From Candidatus Aminicenantota bacterium (GTDB lineage Bacteria; Acidobacteriota; Aminicenantia; Aminicenantales; Saccharicenantaceae): a DNA stretch of 19,935 nucleotides. A program made the translations under genes and the position numbers. The notes under the pieces are model-generated. The model saw only the letters and a list, made by a program, of their open reading frames with translations. It had not been told where the DNA came from and did not search any database. Below, piece by piece: positions 5,810-13,980 of the stretch (the stretch's first letter is position 1; every line of letters starts with the position of its first letter). The stretch lies in assembly GCA_022867105.1 (NCBI GenBank), contig JALHVH010000287.1, positions 1-19,935 on the forward strand. The letters run 5' to 3'.

Positions 5810-8107
5810 ATGAAAAGGAAAATTTATCTGCCGTTATTGACCTCTCTGTGCCTCCTTCTCCTGCTCGCATCGGCCGCGCCGGGGCAGGATCCCCTGATCT
5901 CCATCAACAAGATCGAGGTCCAGCCCGGCATGCTCACCACGAAGCTCGTTCTCCGGACCGACGCTCTCCTGCCCGTCCAGACATCCTACTACGTCCAGCA
6001 GCCGCCCCAAACCCTCATCATCGACGTCGGCAAAGCCAGGACCACCGAGGTCCCCCGCCTTTCGCCGGCGGAATCGCAGCTTATCGAGAACATCCAGGTC
6101 GAGAAGGCCGGGGTGTCCGGCCTGCGGTTCTCCCTGCGCCTTAAAGATAAGGTCCCTTACAGGATCCTCTCGATGAGCGACCGGACCGTGATCGAGCTGA
6201 ACAGCATCCAGCGGCCCGGGGGAGACTACTTTATCGACCCGGACACCCGGTCCTTGCTCGACAAAAAACCCTCGGGCGAGGTCGTCCTGAACAACCTTGA
6301 CATTTCCGAGCTGGCCGACCGGATCAGCTTCCGGGCCAGGATGAACGGCGGGACCGTCTCCCAGGTCTTCGCCCTGGACAACCCCTCCCGCCTGGTCGTC
6401 GATCTGTTCGACACCATGTTCTCCAAGCCTGCGGCCGTCTATCCGGTCTCCAAACTGGGTGTCGACAGGGTCCGAATCGGGCAGTTCCAGCCGGCCAACC
6501 CCCGGGCCATCACCCGGATGGTCTTCGACCTCAAGGAGCCCAGCCTCTACGCCATGGACACGGTGAACGGAGACCTCGTCATCTCCTTCTTTAAGCCGCA
6601 GGCCACGCAGGAGGTCCGGAAGCCTCGGATCGAGAGCCAGGCGCCTCCGCCCCCCCCCGCCGCCCGCGTGGACGAGCTGAAAAAAGAGGTCAAGCCGGTA
6701 AGCACAGCGGCCCCGGCGCCTTCCATGCCCCCTCCCGCTCCTCCCCAGGAAAATCAGGAAGTAAAGCAGGCGGTCAAGCAGGAAGGCTCCGCCGAGAAGG
6801 CCCCGCAGGAAGACAAATTCAAACCCAAGACCATCACGTCCGAAGAAGAGAAATACTCGGGTGAGCCCATCAGCCTCAAGTTCAAGGACGCCGACTTGAG
6901 GGACGTGGTCCTCTACCTGGCCGATTTCGCCGATCTGAACGTTATCTTTGATCCTGAGGTCCGCGGGACCGTCACCTGCGATCTGAACCTCGTCCCTTGG
7001 GACCAAGCCCTGGACATCGTCCTCCGTTATAACAGGATGGGCAGGACCATCGAGGGCAACGTCCTGAGGATCGCCCCCATCACAGTCCTGATGCGTGAGG
7101 ACACGGACCAGAGGAAGCTCAAGGAGAGCAAGGAATTGGCCGGACCGGTCCAGGTCAAGACGATCACGCTGTCCTATTCCAAGGCCAAGGATGTGGCGGG
7201 CCTCCTCAAAACAAAGATCTCGAGCCGGGGGGAAATGGTCGTTGACGAGCGGACCAATACCCTGATCGTCTCCGACGTCAAGGACAAGCTGGACCTGCTT
7301 GAAAAGCTCATTTCGGTCCTCGACACGCCGACCCCCCAGGTTTCGATCGAAGCCCGGATCATTGAGGCCTCGGCCACGTTCATCCGTAACCTGGGCATCC
7401 AGTGGGGCTACCAAGGGATCGTCGATCCGTTCTACGGCAACCAGACCTCCCTCAAATTCCCGCACAAGATCCTGGCGGACGGCGCCCTGATCCCCCAAGG
7501 CATCGTGACCAAGGGGATCGGGGGCCCGCTGGGGGGATATGCGATCAACCTCCCCGCCCCCGCCTTCAGCACGGCCGTCGGCTTCTCCTTCGCCAATATC
7601 CTGGACACCTTCAGACTCGATGTCGCCCTCTCCGCCTTGGAAACATCGGGCAACGGCCGGATCATTTCCAGTCCGAAGGTGACGACCCAGAACAACCAGC
7701 CGGCCGAGATCATCCAGGGCCGCCAGATCCCCGTCCAGACGGTAGCCAATTTTACAGTGACGACACGCTACGTGAACGCCGCCCTTGAACTCAAAGCGAC
7801 GCCCCAGATCACGGCCGAAGGGACCATCATCATGATGGTCGAGATCCAGAACAACGCGGCCGACTTCGCCAATCTGGTCAACGGCATCCCCCCCATCACG
7901 ACGCAGAGCGCGAAGACGACCGTCATGGTCCCCGACGGAGGGACGACGGTCATCGGAGGGATCTACCGGACCGAGGATTCCGTCACCAGGGACACCGTCC
8001 CCTTCCTGGGCAAGATACCCATTCTGGGGAACCTCTTCCGCAATTTCGCCCGGACGAAACAGAACCGGGAGCTCCTCATCTTCATCACCCCCAGAATCAT
8101 CAAGTAG
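5810..8107 (+). CDS. pilQ: Type IV pilus secretin PilQ
   Basis: A 765-aa outer-membrane secretin, the gated channel through which the pilus leaves the cell. Domains in order: signal peptide (about 1-25, ending SAAPGQ), two AMIN peptidoglycan-binding domains (about 30-130 and 155-262), a Pro/Lys-rich linker (about 265-345), the STN/N0-type domain (about 352-420), a secretin_N/N1 domain (about 446-505) and the C-terminal secretin barrel (about 510-765). Barrel landmarks include VSIEARIIEA, GRIISSPKV, VPDGGTTVIGGI and the closing PFLGKIPILGNLFR...ELLIFITPRII. The start has CCGGAGG 9 bases upstream, one base after the pilP stop. Length and architecture are normal for the family. Confidence 0.97.
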   Translation: MKRKIYLPLLTSLCLLLLLASAAPGQDPLISINKIEVQPGMLTTKLVLRTDALLPVQTSYYVQQPPQTLIIDVGKARTTEVPRLSPAESQLIENIQVEKAGVSGLRFSLRLKDKVPYRILSMSDRTVIELNSIQRPGGDYFIDPDTRSLLDKKPSGEVVLNNLDISELADRISFRARMNGGTVSQVFALDNPSRLVVDLFDTMFSKPAAVYPVSKLGVDRVRIGQFQPANPRAITRMVFDLKEPSLYAMDTVNGDLVISFFKPQATQEVRKPRIESQAPPPPPAARVDELKKEVKPVSTAAPAPSMPPPAPPQENQEVKQAVKQEGSAEKAPQEDKFKPKTITSEEEKYSGEPISLKFKDADLRDVVLYLADFADLNVIFDPEVRGTVTCDLNLVPWDQALDIVLRYNRMGRTIEGNVLRIAPITVLMREDTDQRKLKESKELAGPVQVKTITLSYSKAKDVAGLLKTKISSRGEMVVDERTNTLIVSDVKDKLDLLEKLISVLDTPTPQVSIEARIIEASATFIRNLGIQWGYQGIVDPFYGNQTSLKFPHKILADGALIPQGIVTKGIGGPLGGYAINLPAPAFSTAVGFSFANILDTFRLDVALSALETSGNGRIISSPKVTTQNNQPAEIIQGRQIPVQTVANFTVTTRYVNAALELKATPQITAEGTIIMMVEIQNNAADFANLVNGIPPITTQSAKTTVMVPDGGTTVIGGIYRTEDSVTRDTVPFLGKIPILGNLFRNFARTKQNRELLIFITPRIIK

Positions 8108-8117
8108 GAGAGAACCA

Positions 8118-8711
8118 ATGACCAAGAAAAAATCGGCAACAATCCTCTTGATTCTGGCCGTTCTCCCCGCGATCCTGATGCTCTCCGGCTGCAACCCGCT
8201 GGAGGACGATTCCAAGTCCTCGAGCTTCATCATCGTCGAGAGCATCACCGGGACGGACGCGTCGGGCGCGGACGCCAGCTTCCTCCAGTCCGACGTCGTA
8301 CTCGCGAATTCGATCGTCACGGCCGACGTGGCGACGGCCACCCTTCGAGCCAGCCTTCTGGACCCGGCCCCCATCCTCACGCCAAGCCAGTTCAACGACA
8401 TCATGCTGGACCGCTACATCGTTTCGTATTCCCGGGTCGACGGAAAGAACGTTCAGGGAGTGGATGTCCCCTACTCCTTCGAAGGCGCCCTCTCCCGGCT
8501 CCTCAAGATCGGGACGAGCGTGTCGTTCTCCTTCGTCGTCGTGCGCGAGGTCGCCAAGCTGGAATCGCCGCTCATCGACCTCGCCGAGAACAGGGCCGAA
8601 GGCGTCATCGAGGCCACGGCGAAGATCGAGTTCTACGGCCATGACCTGGCCGAGAACAAGGTCATGGCCACGGGCTATTTGACCATCTTTTTTGCGAACT
8701 ACGCCGACTAA
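8118..8711 (+). CDS. Predicted lipoprotein of unknown function, linked to the pilus operon
   Basis: I do not recognise the family of this 197-aa protein. The N-terminus (MTKKKSATILLILAVLPAILMLSGC) is a good type II signal peptide with lipobox LSGC and acylated Cys25; Asn follows rather than Asp, so outer-membrane sorting is plausible. The mature part is a compact mixed sequence with strand-like alternating stretches (SVSFSFVVVREVAKL, GVIEATAKIEFYGHDL, GYLTIFFANYAD). The gene starts 10 bases after pilQ with GGAGAG as ribosome site, so it is probably the next gene on the pil transcript. The position suggests a role near the secretin, for example as an outer-membrane partner of PilQ, but that is inference from context only. 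Confidence 0.8.
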   Translation: MTKKKSATILLILAVLPAILMLSGCNPLEDDSKSSSFIIVESITGTDASGADASFLQSDVVLANSIVTADVATATLRASLLDPAPILTPSQFNDIMLDRYIVSYSRVDGKNVQGVDVPYSFEGALSRLLKIGTSVSFSFVVVREVAKLESPLIDLAENRAEGVIEATAKIEFYGHDLAENKVMATGYLTIFFANYAD

Positions 8712-8722
8712 GGATGACGAAC

Positions 8723-9202
8723 ATGAAAACAAAAAGAGCCCTGACATTCGCGTTAGGTTTGGTCCTGCTCCTGGCCTCCTTCTCCTGCGCGAGGCACGAC
8801 GTCGGCACCCCATCCCCCGTGGGACCTTCTTCGTTTGCCGTTCTCCTGAAGCTTTCCGCCAGCCCCAACGTCATCTTCGCCCCTATGAACGGCCAACGGG
8901 ATAGATCGACGATCTCAGTCTCCCTCAAGCTATTCGACGGGACGCCGCTCGCAGGCAGGACCATCTATTTCGAGACCTGTGATTCCGCCCATCTCCGAGT
9001 CAACCTCGGGTATTTCGAAGGCCATCACGGGGTCATCTCCAGACAGACGGACGCCGGAGGAAACATCAACGTCGTTTACCACGGGCCCCTCAGAGGCGAG
9101 CTCGCCGCCAGAACGTCCGTCTATATCTGGGCCAAGGCGGCCTCGGAAGGCAATGAATTCATCGAGGATTTCGCCCGGGTCGACATCTTCCCGATCCCTT
9201 GA
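8723..9202 (+). CDS. Predicted secreted protein with Ig-like (Big_1-type) domain, last gene of the pilus operon
   Basis: A 159-aa protein, family not recognised with certainty. It begins with an export signal (MKTKRALTFALGLVLLLASFSC). Cys22 could be acylated, but the lipobox ASFSC is imperfect. The mature part has the rhythm of a single bacterial Ig-like domain: 'SASPNVIFAPMNGQ..STISVSLKLFDGTPLAGRTIYFET' followed by 'SRQTDAGGNINVVYHGP', the pattern of invasin/Big_1-type repeats. An ATG at 8714 immediately follows TAAGG; the ATG at 8723 has that AGG at a workable distance (9 bases) and gives a cleaner signal peptide, so I prefer it. It starts 11 bases after the preceding lipoprotein gene and ends 23 bases before the convergent priA stop; no clear terminator hairpin is seen in the gap. 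Confidence 0.75.
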   Translation: MKTKRALTFALGLVLLLASFSCARHDVGTPSPVGPSSFAVLLKLSASPNVIFAPMNGQRDRSTISVSLKLFDGTPLAGRTIYFETCDSAHLRVNLGYFEGHHGVISRQTDAGGNINVVYHGPLRGELAARTSVYIWAKAASEGNEFIEDFARVDIFPIP

Positions 9203-9225
9203 CGAGACAAAAGAAGGCCGCCTGG

Positions 9226-11376
9226 TCAGAAGGAGAGACGCAAGCTTTTTTTTATCCCGATCTTTTCCAGCCCGCGGCGAAGGGCCTGGTCAAGATCATC
9301 CCACTCCCGGCCCTTCAGGATGAGTTGGATCTGATAAAGCCCACGCGCCCTGGAGACCGAAGCCAGGGCGGGGCCGAGCACTTCGACTGTCCCCTCGCCG
9401 CCTTTCAGCCTTTCCACAAATTCCCGCGACTTCCGGGCCAGGGACCTCAGGTCCCCTCCCCGGAGCAGGACCTCGGCCACGTGTGTGAAGGGGGGATAAT
9501 TCAAAAGGCGCCTGGCGTCGATCTCAGCCTCATAGAAGGCGGAATAATCCCCTTCTGCGGCCGCGCGGATGCTTGGGTCCGAAGGGCAGGATGTCTGGAT
9601 GACGGCCTCGGCCGCCTCATCGTCCTCGACAAATGAGATCATCTGGGTGATCGACCCGGACACCTTTTGGGAGGCCCGGTAATCGGAGAGTCCGAGCAGG
9701 GCCTCGGGAGAGAGAACCACGGCCAGGCGGACCTTGGGCACGTCCGTCCGGCAGGCTAAAAGCCGGGTGCCCAGGAGGACCGGGATCCTTCCCTTCCGGA
9801 AGTTCCGAACGATCCTCTCCCGGTCCGTTTCGCGGCCCGCGGAGTCCGAATCGAAGCAGGCTGTGCCGATCCCGGGAAAGGCGTTCTTCAGTTCTTCCTC
9901 CACGGCCTCGATCCCCCCGGCCCTCCGCTCGACGAGCATCCCTCCGCATTTGGGGCATTTCCGCGAAGCCGGAAGGGTGGCGCCGCAATAATGACAGACC
10001 CAGGTGTTGCCTTTCTTGTGATAGCTCAAGGCGATGTCGCAGCGCCGGCAGCGGGGGTTATGGCCGCAGCGTCGGCAAAGGACGAGGGGCGCGTAGCCCC
10101 TCCGGTTGACGAAAAGGACGACAGGGTCCCCGCGGACGACGCATTCCCCTATCTTCTGTTTCAGAACACCGGAAAGCGCCGTCTTTTCCCCGCGGTCATC
10201 CACGATCGAGCATTTGAACTTCCGGCGCTCACTCTCCAGGGTGATCAGGGTCCCGCGGCTCCGGGCCTCATGGAAGGCTTCGACCGACGGCCAGGAGGAC
10301 CCGAACACCACTACGGCCTTCTCCTCCTCGGCCCGGATCCGGGCGCCTTTCACGGCATTATAGAGTTGCCCTTCCTGCTGGACATACGACTCGTCGGACT
10401 CTTCATCGACGATGATCAGGCGAAGGCCCGGAAGCGGGGCCAAGAGGGCCGAGCGCGGCCCGACGACCGCGTCCGCCCGGCCTTCGGCAAGCTTCCTCCA
10501 CTCGCCCTCCCGCCGGGTCTTCGAGAGCCGGCTGTGAAGGACGGCGACCGGTGCTCCTATGGACCCTTTCATCCGGACAACGGCGGCTTCGCCGAGGCCG
10601 ATCTCCGGCGCTAAATAGAGGACCTTCCCGCCTACCCCCAAGGACCTTCGGACCAGGCGGGCATAGGCCGCCTCGCGGGCCTCTCTGGACCCGAAGAGAT
10701 AGAACGACCCGGATCCGCCCTCCACGATCCTCTCCTCGACGCCGTCGGTCGCCGACGGCGCAGCCCGGGCGAAATCGAACGCGAGCTGACGTGACGTCCT
10801 CGCCGACCCGGCGGCACGGGCCTTTCCCCCCGGACGGGAGGACGTTGTCCGCACGGCCAGAAGTCCTTCTGTTTCCAGGCGCGCAAGGAGGGAGGAAAGG
10901 CTCTTGACGCCCATTTTTTTCGCCAGGAACTCCGGGCTGAGGGACCTGCCGCGCGGGAGGAAGGACGCCAATTTCCGCTCCCTTTTCCCGAGGGCCCCCT
11001 TCAAAAGGGTCTCGCGGCCGGCGGGAGTCCACGAGACCTTCCTCCGGTCCCTGGGGACGAGCGTCGGCGGCAGGGCGGCCGCGAGGACCTCCCCCCAGGG
11101 AGCGAACGAACGGGCGCTCAATTCCTTTGTGAAGCGCAGGAAGCCCGCCGGGAACGACGGGGTCTCGTCAAGGACCTCATGGATGTTCTTGAGCTCGATC
11201 CCGCCAGCCGGCGGCCCGTCGACGACGGCCACGACGAAGCCCGTCAGCATCCGGCGTCCGAACGGAGCGACGACACGACATCCGGGCCTGACCCCGGGCA
11301 AGAGGGTTTGGGGGACCCCGTATTGGAAGGACCGGTCAACCGGGAGCGGGAACACGACCTCGGCGAACACGGTCAC
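9226..11376 (-). CDS. priA: Primosomal protein N' (PriA) with degenerate helicase motifs
   Basis: A 716-aa protein recognised as PriA, the replication-restart protein that binds stalled forks. Present: the N-terminal 3'-DNA-binding domain (FAEVVFPLPVDRSFQYGVP at about 4-22, RVVAPFGRR at 34-42), LAPEI (255-259), NRRGYAP (424-430), and all eight zinc-binding cysteines (434, 437, 443, 446, 461, 464, 474, 477). The C-terminal domain includes LLNYPPF (624-630). Missing: Walker A, where FYLFGSREAREAAY (225-238) replaces the usual GVTGSGKTEVY; the His of the DEEH box (DEES, 324-327); GSATPS (GSSWPS, 359-364); and the arginine-finger GRAGR motif (about 577-590). It is therefore probably not an ATP-driven helicase. 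The GTG start at 11374-11376 overlaps the UDG stop (GTGA); GTG at 11370 is an alternative. Confidence 0.9.
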   Translation of the reverse strand: MTVFAEVVFPLPVDRSFQYGVPQTLLPGVRPGCRVVAPFGRRMLTGFVVAVVDGPPAGGIELKNIHEVLDETPSFPAGFLRFTKELSARSFAPWGEVLAAALPPTLVPRDRRKVSWTPAGRETLLKGALGKRERKLASFLPRGRSLSPEFLAKKMGVKSLSSLLARLETEGLLAVRTTSSRPGGKARAAGSARTSRQLAFDFARAAPSATDGVEERIVEGGSGSFYLFGSREAREAAYARLVRRSLGVGGKVLYLAPEIGLGEAAVVRMKGSIGAPVAVLHSRLSKTRREGEWRKLAEGRADAVVGPRSALLAPLPGLRLIIVDEESDESYVQQEGQLYNAVKGARIRAEEEKAVVVFGSSWPSVEAFHEARSRGTLITLESERRKFKCSIVDDRGEKTALSGVLKQKIGECVVRGDPVVLFVNRRGYAPLVLCRRCGHNPRCRRCDIALSYHKKGNTWVCHYCGATLPASRKCPKCGGMLVERRAGGIEAVEEELKNAFPGIGTACFDSDSAGRETDRERIVRNFRKGRIPVLLGTRLLACRTDVPKVRLAVVLSPEALLGLSDYRASQKVSGSITQMISFVEDDEAAEAVIQTSCPSDPSIRAAAEGDYSAFYEAEIDARRLLNYPPFTHVAEVLLRGGDLRSLARKSREFVERLKGGEGTVEVLGPALASVSRARGLYQIQLILKGREWDDLDQALRRGLEKIGIKKSLRLSF

Positions 11377-12143
11377 TTCTTGCCAAGGAATTCCATCACC
11401 AGCTTCATGTCCCGCCAGACCATTTTCTTGATTTCCTTGTTGCCCTCGTTGCGGACGACATAGGAAGGATGGAAGGTCGGCATGATCCTGATGCCCTGGC
11501 GGTCGACGAACTTGCCCCTTCGCTCCCCCATGCTCATCCGGCCGGGGATGAAGACGTCCGTCGCCACCTTTCCCAGGGCCACGATCACCTTGGGCCGGAT
11601 GAGTTCGATCTGCCGGACGAGATAGGGGGAGCATGTCTCCACCTCGTCCGGAAGCGGGGTCCGATTGTCCGGAGGGCGGCACTTGACGACGTTCGTGATA
11701 TAGACCTCTTCGCGCCTCCAATTCATGGCTTCTATGATCTTCGTCAGGAGCTGGCCGGCCCGCCCGACAAAGGGGCGTCCTTGGGCGTCCTCATCCCTTC
11801 CCGGCGCCTCGCCGATGAACATCAGCTCCGCGCCTTTATCCCCTTCTCCCGGAACGGCCCGGGTCCTCGAGGAGGACAAGGGGCAGAGGCGGCAGGACAA
11901 GACCTTTTCCTCGAGCTCCGGAAAGGAGACCTGCAGCGGCGGAGGGAAGTCACCGGCCGGCAGAGGGGCAACGCACGATTCAGGGGCACGAACACGTTCG
12001 GCCGCCCGGACGGCATCGGGAGTCGTCGCGGACACGGCCGGGGGTATCCTTTCCCGGCTCAGGACGAAACCCGCTCCTATCTCCTGGAAGAAGGCCAGCC
12101 TGTCTCCCACGGCCTTCAACGGATCATTTTCTTTTCTCTTCAA
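11373..12143 (-). CDS. Family 4 uracil-DNA glycosylase (iron-sulfur type)
   Basis: A 256-aa glycosylase of the UDG family 4 (UdgA) type, which removes uracil from DNA at the start of base-excision repair. The four cluster cysteines are visible: Cys84 and Cys87 (CRLC), Cys155 and Cys171 (C-x15-C). Catalytic motif GEAPGRDED is at 111-119 and HPSY at 225-228. Residues 30-75 form a Pro/Ala-rich linker after a short N-terminal segment, making the protein longer than minimal family-4 enzymes (about 200 aa). The start is TTG (12141-12143) with GAGG 6 bases upstream, inside the end of coaBC (20-base overlap); in-frame TTG and GTG codons just downstream are alternatives. It lies between coaBC and priA, which are often direct neighbours. 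Confidence 0.93.
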   Translation of the reverse strand: MKRKENDPLKAVGDRLAFFQEIGAGFVLSRERIPPAVSATTPDAVRAAERVRAPESCVAPLPAGDFPPPLQVSFPELEEKVLSCRLCPLSSSRTRAVPGEGDKGAELMFIGEAPGRDEDAQGRPFVGRAGQLLTKIIEAMNWRREEVYITNVVKCRPPDNRTPLPDEVETCSPYLVRQIELIRPKVIVALGKVATDVFIPGRMSMGERRGKFVDRQGIRIMPTFHPSYVVRNEGNKEIKKMVWRDMKLVMEFLGKK

Positions 12144-13353
12144 TGACGGCCTCGATCTGGTCCAGGACGACCCGGCTGATCTCGCGTTTGCTCATTTTAT
12201 CCGTGGGCAGGACCTTCCCGTCGGGACGTATGATGAAGACCTTGTTGTCGTCGGACTCGAACCCGATCCCCTCCTCCCCCACATTGTTGGCCACGATGAG
12301 GTCGAGCTTCTTCTCTTTCATCTTCCGGACAGCGTGGGGGATGGTCTTCTCGGTCTCCGCCGCGAATCCCACGAGCACCTTTCCCTTCTTTTTCGCCCCG
12401 AGCGTTTTCAGGATGTCGCGCGTCTCGACCAAGTCGACCTTCCCGGCCAGGCCCCTCTTCCCGATCTTCTGCCGGGCGGTCCGGGTGAACCGGAAGTCGG
12501 ATACGGCGGCGGCCATGATGACGAGTCCGGAACCCGGGTAGGCCTCCAGGACCTCCCTCTCCATATCGGCGGCCGTGCGGACCTTGATCACCCGGACCCC
12601 CGCGGGAGGGACGAGCTCGACCGGCCCCGAGATGAGCGTCACCTCCGCTCCACGGGAGGCGGCTTCCCGAGCGATCTCATAGCCCATTTTACCCGAGGAC
12701 GCGTTCGAGAGGAAGCGGACGGGGTCGAGGTACTCCCGGGTCGGCCCCGCCGTGACGAGGACGCCAACCCCCTTCAGGCTCTCCGTCCGGGAAAGGATCC
12801 TCAGCCCCTCCTCGACGATCCGCTCCGGGGAGGCCAGCCTCCCCCAACCCTCGTCGTGACATGCGAGGGTTCCCTTCTCCGGCTCGACAAACTCCACTCC
12901 GGCGCCCCTGAGCTTCCGGAGGTTCTCCTGAGTCCTGGGATGGAGGAACATGGCCTCATTCATGGCCGGGGCGACGAGGACCGGGCATCGTGTCGCCAGG
13001 TAGAGCGTCGAAAGGAAATCGTCGGCGACACCCGAGGCGAACTTGGCAATGACGTTGGCCGTGGCCGGGGCCACGCAAAGGAGGGAGATCTCCCGGGCCA
13101 GGGTCACGTGTCCCACCCGGCGGGAGACGCGTTCATCGAAAAGGTCCACAATGACGGCCCCTCCGGAAAGGGCGCTGAAAAGCAGGGGCGAAACGAGCCG
13201 GGCGGCGTTCCGGGTCATGACGACACGGACCCGGCAGCCCTTTTTCTGGAAGCCCCTGAGGATCTCGCACGCTTTGTAGATGCTGATCGAGGACGTGACG
13301 CCCAACGCCACGATCTTTGAGTCTTCGTTCGCTCTTTGTTCCCGTTCTTTCAT
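12124..13353 (-). CDS. coaBC: Bifunctional phosphopantothenoylcysteine decarboxylase / phosphopantothenate-cysteine ligase
   Basis: A 409-aa fusion catalysing the two CoA steps that precede CoaD. The CoaC half (about 12-185) is a flavoprotein decarboxylase: flavin loop GVTSSISIYKA (18-28), catalytic His82 in GHVTLA, PAMNEAM (129-135) and the Cys165 lid (GTLACHDEGWGR). The CoaB half (about 195-409) has VTAGPTREYLDPVRFLSN, SSGKMGYEIA, AAAVSDF, VGFAAETE and NNVG, the nucleotide and ligase motifs. The ATG at 13353 is chosen over the longer open frame because it overlaps the gmk stop as ATGA, has GAGAGGGG upstream, and gives the usual N-terminus. The flavin loop reads VTSSIS where many have ITGSIA. 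Confidence 0.96.
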   Translation of the reverse strand: MKEREQRANEDSKIVALGVTSSISIYKACEILRGFQKKGCRVRVVMTRNAARLVSPLLFSALSGGAVIVDLFDERVSRRVGHVTLAREISLLCVAPATANVIAKFASGVADDFLSTLYLATRCPVLVAPAMNEAMFLHPRTQENLRKLRGAGVEFVEPEKGTLACHDEGWGRLASPERIVEEGLRILSRTESLKGVGVLVTAGPTREYLDPVRFLSNASSGKMGYEIAREAASRGAEVTLISGPVELVPPAGVRVIKVRTAADMEREVLEAYPGSGLVIMAAAVSDFRFTRTARQKIGKRGLAGKVDLVETRDILKTLGAKKKGKVLVGFAAETEKTIPHAVRKMKEKKLDLIVANNVGEEGIGFESDDNKVFIIRPDGKVLPTDKMSKREISRVVLDQIEAVIEEKRK

Positions 13354-13964
13354 CTCCGGCCCCTCTCCCGGGAAAAACTGCGGAGGATCCCTTCGATCCT
13401 TTCCTTGCTCGACCCCGGGCGGCACCTGGAGGCAAAGATGACGGACTTGAGCTCCGCCGCGGCCGTTTCCAGGTCCTCGTTGATCACGACGAAGTCGAAC
13501 TCCGGATAGGCCCCGATCTCCCCGCGGGCGTCCGCCAGCCGCTTGGAAAGCGACGCCCGGTCTTCGGTTCTCCTTTTGAGAAGCCGCCGGCGCAGTTCTT
13601 CGAATACGGGCGGCATGATGAAGATGAAGGAGGCCGGGCGGCCGCTCGCCCGGACCTGCCGCGCCCCCTGGACGTCGATGTCCAGAAGAACGTCCCCGGC
13701 CGCATCCTTCTCATCGACCTCGACCCGGGAAGTCCCGTAATGCCGGCCGTGGACGATGGCCCACTCCAAGAACCGGCCTTCCTGAATCATCGCGTCGAAT
13801 TCATTCTTCGAAACGAAATAGTAGTCCCGTCCATCGACCTCGATCGCCCTTTTCCGCCGCGTCGTGTGGGAGACCGAGAACCGGACGTCCCCGAGGTCCC
13901 GCATGACGCGGGCGATGAGCGTGGACTTCCCGCATCCCGATGGGCCGCTGACCACGAATAGCAT
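13350..13964 (-). CDS. gmk: Guanylate kinase
   Basis: A 204-aa enzyme that phosphorylates GMP to GDP with ATP. The P-loop GPSGCGKST is at residues 7-15, followed by the GMP-binding SVSHTTR..R..E.DGRDYYFVS segment, GRFLEWA, HYGTS, and DVLLDIDVQGARQV. The LID-like RRLLKRRTEDRASLSKRL stretch follows, then the FDFVVIN strand near the C-terminus. Length is normal. The ATG at 13962-13964 lies 16 bases after the yicC stop, with GGGGG upstream. Its stop overlaps coaBC, which leaves no room for rpoZ, the gene often found here in other bacteria. Confidence 0.97.
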   Translation of the reverse strand: MLFVVSGPSGCGKSTLIARVMRDLGDVRFSVSHTTRRKRAIEVDGRDYYFVSKNEFDAMIQEGRFLEWAIVHGRHYGTSRVEVDEKDAAGDVLLDIDVQGARQVRASGRPASFIFIMPPVFEELRRRLLKRRTEDRASLSKRLADARGEIGAYPEFDFVVINEDLETAAAELKSVIFASRCRPGSSKERIEGILRSFSRERGRR

Positions 13965-13980
13965 GATGACCCCCGCTCCG

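Noticed and set aside
5834..8404. Very long open frame (over 850 codons) on the minus strand opposite pilQ
   Set aside because: It is antisense to a clear secretin. Its product is low-complexity Asp/Gly/Arg/Leu sequence typical of shadows in G+C-rich genes, with no motif.
9203..9258. T-run after the pilus operon as a possible intrinsic terminator
   Set aside because: The run of T at about 9245 is not preceded by a convincing G/C stem and mostly encodes the C-terminus of priA on the other strand.
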